Positions 13,956 to 18,079 of a stretch of 18,079 bases of DNA are shown here, in pieces (the stretch's first letter is position 1; every line of letters begins with the position of its first letter). Under the pieces are notes generated by a model. It was not told where the DNA came from and searched no databases. It was given only the letters and a program-made list of their open reading frames with translations. The stretch covers positions 1-18,079 of the forward strand of contig CAYHOI010000032.1 of the NCBI GenBank assembly GCA_964358175.1, written 5' to 3'. Both the position numbers and the translations under genes were made by a program. This stretch comes from CAYHOI01 sp964358175. Lineage in GTDB: Bacteria; Margulisbacteria; Riflemargulisbacteria; GWF2-35-9.

Positions 13956-14174
13956 TTCAGTAGAGTATATACTCGTTCAGGGAAAATTCTAGCTACTAAA
14001 ACAAAAAGACTTGCCATGCCACGGCTGGGATTAGGTGCTAACCAAGGTTCATGCCAAGAGGGGTATCGTCCCCCCCCTAAGCCATTTGCGCTAAATATAG
14101 AGGAATTTTAAGGTCATACCCGGCTGAGACCTACCAGATACACGGCCTGAGAGACTTGCTTCGCTAGACATCAG

Positions 14175-14202
14175 TTGCTTTCAATAGGATATTGCGTATA
14201 CT
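14175..14202 (+). promoter_or_regulatory. Possible promoter of the yggS-sepF operon
   Basis: TTGCTT (14175-14180), 16-bp spacer, TATACT (14197-14202). The -35 box is poor and the -10 good. The leader would be about 28 bases and carries AGGGGGG before GTG 14237. Confidence 0.4.
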
Positions 14203-14236
14203 TTTACTGTACAAGGGTGTTTGACAGGGGGGTATT

Positions 14237-14911
14237 GTGTTTAAGACGATTGATGAAGTGAAGGGAGTAATCTCCCAGTATAAGGTTGTTCCTGATGTGC
14301 GGCTTGTTGCAGTGACCAAAACATTGTCCACAACCGAAACCGAGAAAGCGATTCAATCCGGGTTAAATGATCTTGGAGAGAATCGAGTTCAGATTGCTGA
14401 AAAGAAAATACTTGCATTATCTGCTACTTATCACGTGACCTGGCATTACATTGGGTCTATTCAAAAGAATAAAGTTAAAAAAATCGTTGAACTGTTCGAT
14501 GTCATTCATTCGGTTGATAGCTGGGATACTTTGGGGGCTATTAACTCCCAGTCTGAAAAAACAGGGCGTCGACCCGAAATCCTTTTGGAGGTTAATGTCT
14601 CTGGAGAAACCAGCAAGCATGGTTTTACCCCCCAGGATATCCGAATGAGTGTTCGTACGATTCCTTCCTATAAATACGTTCAGTTTAAGGGATACATGAC
14701 GATGGCTCCCTTTACCCAGGATGGGGAGCTCATTCGATCCGTATTTCGAGGACTCAAGGCTCTGGCAGAGGAGATGAAAACCAAACAGGGAATCTCCTAT
14801 GATCATTTATCGATGGGGATGAGTCAGGATTACAAGATTGCGTTAGAGGAAGGAGCCACAATGGTTCGCCTGGGAAGTGCATTATTTTCAAAAGGAGGAG
14901 AAGAATTATGA
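14237..14911 (+). CDS. yggS: YggS/PLPBP-family pyridoxal-phosphate homeostasis protein
   Basis: A 224-residue cytoplasmic PLP-binding protein of the YggS/YlmE/PROSC family, involved in vitamin B6 and amino-acid homeostasis with no known catalysis. A single TIM-barrel domain: VAVTKT (24-29, PLP lysine K28), LGENRVQ (46-52), WHYIGSIQKNK (69-79), LLEVNVSGETSKHGF (116-130), and the phosphate-binding end LSMGMSQDYKIALEEGATMV (191-210) followed by RLGSALF. Normal length. GTG start with AGGGGGG five bases upstream. It is the first gene of the division cluster and its stop overlaps sepF by four bases. Confidence 0.95.
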   Translation: MFKTIDEVKGVISQYKVVPDVRLVAVTKTLSTTETEKAIQSGLNDLGENRVQIAEKKILALSATYHVTWHYIGSIQKNKVKKIVELFDVIHSVDSWDTLGAINSQSEKTGRRPEILLEVNVSGETSKHGFTPQDIRMSVRTIPSYKYVQFKGYMTMAPFTQDGELIRSVFRGLKALAEEMKTKQGISYDHLSMGMSQDYKIALEEGATMVRLGSALFSKGGEEL

Positions 14912-15366
14912 AAAAAGATCGGAACATGATGGACAAGTTTAAACTATTTTTGGGGCTCGAGGAAAGTTCGCCGATACCGACACAGCCAATCAGTAGTACT
15001 AAGCAGCCGACAAGAAACCAGACCATCAGTTTAGCCTATTTTAAGAAGGGACTTTCTGAGATAAAGATCATTGCCCCCCGAAAGTATTCGGATGCACTCC
15101 ATATCTCAAATTTACTCAAAGAGGAGTCCTCTATGATTATTAATTTTGAGCATCTGGATAAGATGAATGCCAAGCGGTTTATGGATTTTATCTCTGGAAC
15201 GATTTATTCGCTCAATGGACATATGGCAAAATTGTCAGAGTGCCTGATTCTATTAACACCAGAGAAAACACTCATTTCCGAAGATGATATGCCTCAAGGA
15301 AGCGGGCAAGAAGTACGCAACAATGCGAATGAAGAGATTGTGGTCAACTTGATCCACAACAACTGA
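14908..15366 (+). CDS. sepF: Cell division protein SepF
   Basis: A 152-residue protein that tethers FtsZ filaments to the membrane at the division site. The N-terminal amphipathic segment MMDKFKLFLGLEE (7-19) is the membrane anchor, a low-complexity linker follows (20-40), and the SepF core is at about 51-126, including IKIIAPRKYSDALHISNLL, INFEHLDKMNAKRFMDFISG and LSECLILLTPEK. A 25-residue polar tail follows. A strong AGGAGGAG precedes ATG 14908, which lies within the yggS stop (ATGA). The last base of its stop codon is the first base of proC. Presence of sepF argues against a Proteobacterial or Bacteroidetes host. Confidence 0.93.
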   Translation: MKKDRNMMDKFKLFLGLEESSPIPTQPISSTKQPTRNQTISLAYFKKGLSEIKIIAPRKYSDALHISNLLKEESSMIINFEHLDKMNAKRFMDFISGTIYSLNGHMAKLSECLILLTPEKTLISEDDMPQGSGQEVRNNANEEIVVNLIHNN

Positions 15367-16163
15367 TGATTTCTATTGGACTACTCGGGGCAGGCCGTAT
15401 GGGGGAGGCTCTTATCAAGGGACTCCTGGGTAAAGGGACTGGCTATGAGGTTAATTTTGTGGAGACTGATTCAGATCGCGCAATGTATATCACCAAAAAT
15501 TACGCCGCTAAAAGGCTAACCCATCTACAGGAACTCAGCAGGTGCGATATCTGTGTCTTGGCCATCAAACCTCAAGACGTTTCAAGTGTTGTTGAAGAAC
15601 TCTCAAAGGCTCTGAGTCCTTCGGTTCTCATTGTCTCGATTGTTGCGGGAATAGGTTTAGGCTATTTTACGCAGCGTTTTCCTCTTCACCGTTCGGCACG
15701 GGTGATGCCCAATACGCCGGCTCTTATCAAGGAGGGCATCTCTGGGGTCTCTTTTTCCCCGCAGTGCACAAAGGCCGACCAAGCCATCGTTTTAGAGGTT
15801 TTCAGGTCAGTCGGAGGGGTTCAGGCCATTCCGGATTCATTGATGAATGCGGTGACCGCTCTGAGTGGAAGTGGGCCAGCTTACTATTATTTGTTAACGC
15901 ACTACTACGCTAAGATTGCTGAGGGATACGGAATGGATTACGCCCTTGCGCTTACCATGATGACTCAAACAATGCTGGGGGCAGCCAAAATGATACAAAC
16001 AACCCAGCTAAGCCCTGAGGAGCTCATCAGAATGGTGGCCTCTCCAGGAGGCACCACTGAAGCAGCTTTGAAGGTGCTTCGCGAACCCGCTCTTTTTGAA
16101 ATCCTTACCATGTCATACAGCCGGGCGCATGGCCGCGCAAAGGAGCTGGATCCCTCCTCATGA
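15366..16163 (+). CDS. proC: Pyrroline-5-carboxylate reductase
   Basis: A 265-residue enzyme for the last step of proline synthesis (pyrroline-5-carboxylate plus NAD(P)H to proline). Rossmann loop GLLGAGRMGEA (5-15), VLAIKPQDV, RVMPNTPALIKEG, ALSGSGPAYYYLL and the C-terminal MVASPGGTTEAALKVL are all clear. Normal length. It shares bases with the sepF stop (TGATG) and with the next gene (ATGA), so it is translated as part of the operon. Its position between sepF and yggT is a widespread arrangement. Confidence 0.96.
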   Translation: MISIGLLGAGRMGEALIKGLLGKGTGYEVNFVETDSDRAMYITKNYAAKRLTHLQELSRCDICVLAIKPQDVSSVVEELSKALSPSVLIVSIVAGIGLGYFTQRFPLHRSARVMPNTPALIKEGISGVSFSPQCTKADQAIVLEVFRSVGGVQAIPDSLMNAVTALSGSGPAYYYLLTHYYAKIAEGYGMDYALALTMMTQTMLGAAKMIQTTQLSPEELIRMVASPGGTTEAALKVLREPALFEILTMSYSRAHGRAKELDPSS

Positions 16164-16414
16164 TGACACTATTTGGACTCGTTTCATTTGTTTTTCAAAC
16201 CTACGAATTCTTGTTGCTTTTTAGAATAGTTCTGACCTGGCTTCCACATAATGCCAATCATCCTATTATTCAGTTCTTGCATAAAATAACCGATCCTTAT
16301 TTAGATCTTTTTCGATCATTACCACTTTCATTTAATGGGTTAGATTTATCACCAGTTGTCGCATTTTTTGTGTTGGGTCTCCTTAAACAGTTGGCCTTAC
16401 GCATGATCTTCTAA
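16160..16414 (+). CDS. YggT-family membrane protein 1
   Basis: An 84-residue inner-membrane protein with two hydrophobic segments (about 4-28 and 62-80). The family pattern is present: a first helix ending FRIVLTWLP, then NHPIIQFLHKITDPYLDLFR and LDLSPVVAFFVL. YggT proteins are linked to division, chromosome/shape and osmotic phenotypes in various bacteria, mechanism unclear. Four-base overlap with proC, and its stop shares one base with the next start. Confidence 0.88.
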   Translation: MMTLFGLVSFVFQTYEFLLLFRIVLTWLPHNANHPIIQFLHKITDPYLDLFRSLPLSFNGLDLSPVVAFFVLGLLKQLALRMIF

Positions 16415-16656
16415 TGGGATTACTGCGAATATTTCTCAAAATATCTTATGTGCTACTCACCTTATCAATGGTTCTTCACCTTTTGCAAATATCCAACCCG
16501 TTTGTTAAAAAGTGCAGGCAGATTGTTGACCTTCTCGTGTTTCCGTTGACACAACCTTTTCGAAATCTATTAACCACCTCTTATGATTTTTCTCCGGTTA
16601 TCGCGCTCATTGTGCTTGTTTATTTGATCGATCCCTTTATCAAGCTTTTTCTCTGA
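16414..16656 (+). CDS. YggT-family membrane protein 2 (divergent tandem copy)
   Basis: An 80-residue protein with two hydrophobic segments (about 5-25 and 57-77). It keeps the YggT core in degenerate form: VDLLVFPLTQPFRNLL and YDFSPVIALIVLVYL align with the ITDPYLDLFR and LSPVVAFFVL parts of copy 1. It has lost the LTWLP motif. The TAATG overlap with copy 1 suggests a tandem duplication in the operon, a two-unit arrangement that elsewhere is often one fused four-helix protein. Confidence 0.78.
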   Translation: MGLLRIFLKISYVLLTLSMVLHLLQISNPFVKKCRQIVDLLVFPLTQPFRNLLTTSYDFSPVIALIVLVYLIDPFIKLFL

Positions 16657-16671
16657 GCCTCGTGACGAATA

Positions 16672-18079
16672 ATGCGTCTTCAGTCTTTCTTGTTGGCGGG
16701 TCTTCTTTTCAGTTCCTTTCTTTGGGCAGAAGGGGGAGAGACTATTCCACAACTCTCCGAGTTACCCGTACCCATCAATATTACACAGTCCTCGGTGTCA
16801 GTCGAAGTCCCACAAGAGCTTTCGAGTAATCTCGGTATTTCAGCAAATATCACAACGGAATCCATCTCCTCAGAGGGCACACTGGAGATTATTGCCACAG
16901 AATCTTCTGAAGTAACCGAGGATACCCGAGTCATTTCAGACCATTCAACCGTAAGAACGATATTTAGGCGTAGCGGGGAGCTCGAATCCTTTCAGGTTCC
17001 TGCCTCACGTATCTCGCTGAGTCGTCCCACAAGGGATGTGGATGCAAAAACTCAAACCTCTTCTTTCTGGCGAGATTTTAGATGGGAAGATTGGGATGAA
17101 CAACCTGCCAAGGATCTGGTTCGGATTACCCCTTACATGAGCGGCTTTGGCGAAATAAAGCTCTACTCTATGAGGCTCAATGGAAATCGAAATGAGGCGG
17201 TGAAAGATGCCTTATACGTTGATCTAATGCGAAAAATGAAAGAGGTTGATTTCCTGATTGAGTCACGTTTCAATCTTCTACTTCAAGCCCGAATTAACGA
17301 TGAGGCGGATGTCAACTATACCATTGTTCAGGAGCCGAATATCCCTCAGAAAACGGATGTCAATCTGAGAATTCGAAAAACATTTATCAATTTTGGTGAT
17401 ATGACCAAAGACTATTCCGTCGGCACGTTTACCAACCTAAGCAAAAGAATTGATGGGGTATCCGTAAAGGGATCCGAAGGGCCTTTTTCCTATAATTTTG
17501 GCTTCGGCCAAGCCAAAAGCCAGCCTGATAGTTTTAGCCGAAACGGGCATGGCGGAACTACCTACCCTTTGCGGAACAAACCCGTTCTTGAGAAATCAGT
17601 AAGGGTGTGGGTTAACACGGCAGAGCAAGTAGAGAATGTTGATTATCAGGTAAATTATTTTGAGGGGACCATCGTCTTCACAAAACCAAAAAGTGCTCAA
17701 GACTCCCTTTCTTTTCTCTACGAATATACAAATCCACTAGAAGATTTTATCCCGATTGCCAGTCATATCAATTTTCTGGGATTCACTGGTGAATACTCAA
17801 GAAATGCAGAACCCAGAATTCAGCCGCTCTACCAGGAAATTACCGATCAACAAAACATCTCTAGCCGGGATACGACTGTGCAACTTTCAAATAGTCCCAT
17901 CCTCATTGGCTCTGACAAGCTCTCCATCGGGATGGCACCCCTTATTCATAATAAGGACTACTCCATCAACTATGCCACGGGAAAAATATTGCTCTTTTCT
18001 CCTCTAACAGGTGCCTTAAGTGCAACCTACTTAACCCCTCAGACCCGAAAGATCACTGAGGAGTTTAGCGGACTGGGAA
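16672..18079 (+). CDS. Large exported beta-rich surface/outer-membrane protein, 5' part
   Basis: An open frame of 469 codons from ATG 16672 runs off the window without a stop. Signal peptide 1-19 (LLAGLLFSSFLWA, cut before EGG), then a serine/threonine/glutamate-rich linker (20-100) and a mixed domain (about 125-235). From about 236 is a pattern found in large outer-membrane-like proteins of diderm phyla: INFGD (239-243), NLSKRIDGV (255-263), GGTTYPL, then EKSVRVWVN...DYQVNYFEGTIVF (307-336). A second unit, GSDKLSIG...KDYSINYATGKILLF, lies at about 410-442. The repeated DY-(V/I)-NY-x-x-G-x-I pair suggests strands before a C-terminal barrel not in the window. The specific function is unknown. 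It starts 15 bases after yggT copy 2, probably in the same operon, though no strong ribosome site is seen. Confidence 0.78.
   Translation, partial: MRLQSFLLAGLLFSSFLWAEGGETIPQLSELPVPINITQSSVSVEVPQELSSNLGISANITTESISSEGTLEIIATESSEVTEDTRVISDHSTVRTIFRRSGELESFQVPASRISLSRPTRDVDAKTQTSSFWRDFRWEDWDEQPAKDLVRITPYMSGFGEIKLYSMRLNGNRNEAVKDALYVDLMRKMKEVDFLIESRFNLLLQARINDEADVNYTIVQEPNIPQKTDVNLRIRKTFINFGDMTKDYSVGTFTNLSKRIDGVSVKGSEGPFSYNFGFGQAKSQPDSFSRNGHGGTTYPLRNKPVLEKSVRVWVNTAEQVENVDYQVNYFEGTIVFTKPKSAQDSLSFLYEYTNPLEDFIPIASHINFLGFTGEYSRNAEPRIQPLYQEITDQQNISSRDTTVQLSNSPILIGSDKLSIGMAPLIHNKDYSINYATGKILLFSPLTGALSATYLTPQTRKITEEFSGLG

Larger units (their letters stand above)
13820..14236. other. 417-bp gene-free region between the DUF4160 gene and yggS
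   Basis: This stretch holds the DUF4160 -10 box and inverted repeat, the R2 repeat and adjacent palindrome, then about 190 bases (13980-14170) in which I see nothing recognisable except a G/C-run hairpin near 14058-14078 (GGGGTATCGTCCCCCCC). It ends with the yggS promoter. No tRNA or riboswitch fold could be recognised. Confidence 0.6.

Noticed and set aside
13835..14017. Sixty-codon minus-strand frame through the R2 repeat
   Set aside because: It is made mostly of the repeat, has no ribosome site and matches no family I recognise. A similar peptide can be read from R1 only because the DNA is repeated.
14110..14165. CTGAGA-containing stretch resembling part of a TPP riboswitch upstream of yggS
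   Set aside because: Only the short word CTGAGA is present; the second conserved element (ACCTGATCTGG-like) and the paired helices are missing, and yggS is not a thiamine gene.
1..18079. CRISPR arrays, tRNA or rRNA genes
   Set aside because: No regularly spaced direct repeats and no recognisable tRNA or rRNA sequence were seen on either strand.

Overview
The window comes from the chromosome of a probably diderm (outer-membrane-bearing) bacterium. It encodes a PorV/UPF0164-type outer-membrane protein and a large exported beta-rich protein, and it also encodes SepF, which is usual in Firmicutes, Actinobacteria, Cyanobacteria and several candidate phyla. That mix suggests an uncultured Terrabacteria-like lineage (a Margulisbacteria-type genome would fit), but no rRNA or marker alignment is available here, so placement is an inference.

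Left third (1-4508) is accessory. Remains of an IS66 element (tnpB tail, tnpC head) lie at 48-345. Three AAA ATPase/DUF4143 genes follow (345-1499 minus, 1896-3086 plus, 3345-4508 plus). A second, different IS66-type transposase fragment sits at 1607-1786, and a dispersed repeat at about 3181-3245. Each ATPase gene has a sigma70-like promoter placed so that transcription would start at or within a few bases of the start codon.

Centre (4659-12255) is mostly housekeeping: a YitT-family membrane protein; a PorV-like outer-membrane protein plus a secreted TPR protein (one operon); a GlmU-like bifunctional-type sugar-phosphate enzyme with the 16S rRNA methyltransferase RsmE (operon on the minus strand); then, divergently, gap-pgk-lspA-rluD-like. 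The rsmE and gap promoters overlap in the same -35 element.

13065-14236 is a second accessory patch between the pseudouridine synthase and yggS. It holds a DUF2442 gene and a DUF4160 gene (a pair often predicted to be toxin-antitoxin-like). The DUF4160 gene is split by a 189-bp miniature transposable element with terminal inverted repeats and a perfect 9-bp target duplication. Removing the element and one duplicate restores an 83-codon frame exactly. Upstream is a second, inverted copy of the repeat seen at 3181-3245.

14237-18079 is a tightly packed operon: yggS, sepF, proC, two yggT-like genes, and the first 469 codons of a large exported protein that runs off the window. Start and stop codons overlap through most of it. 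This is the common yggS-sepF-proC-yggT division/envelope cluster, here extended into a surface or outer-membrane protein gene.
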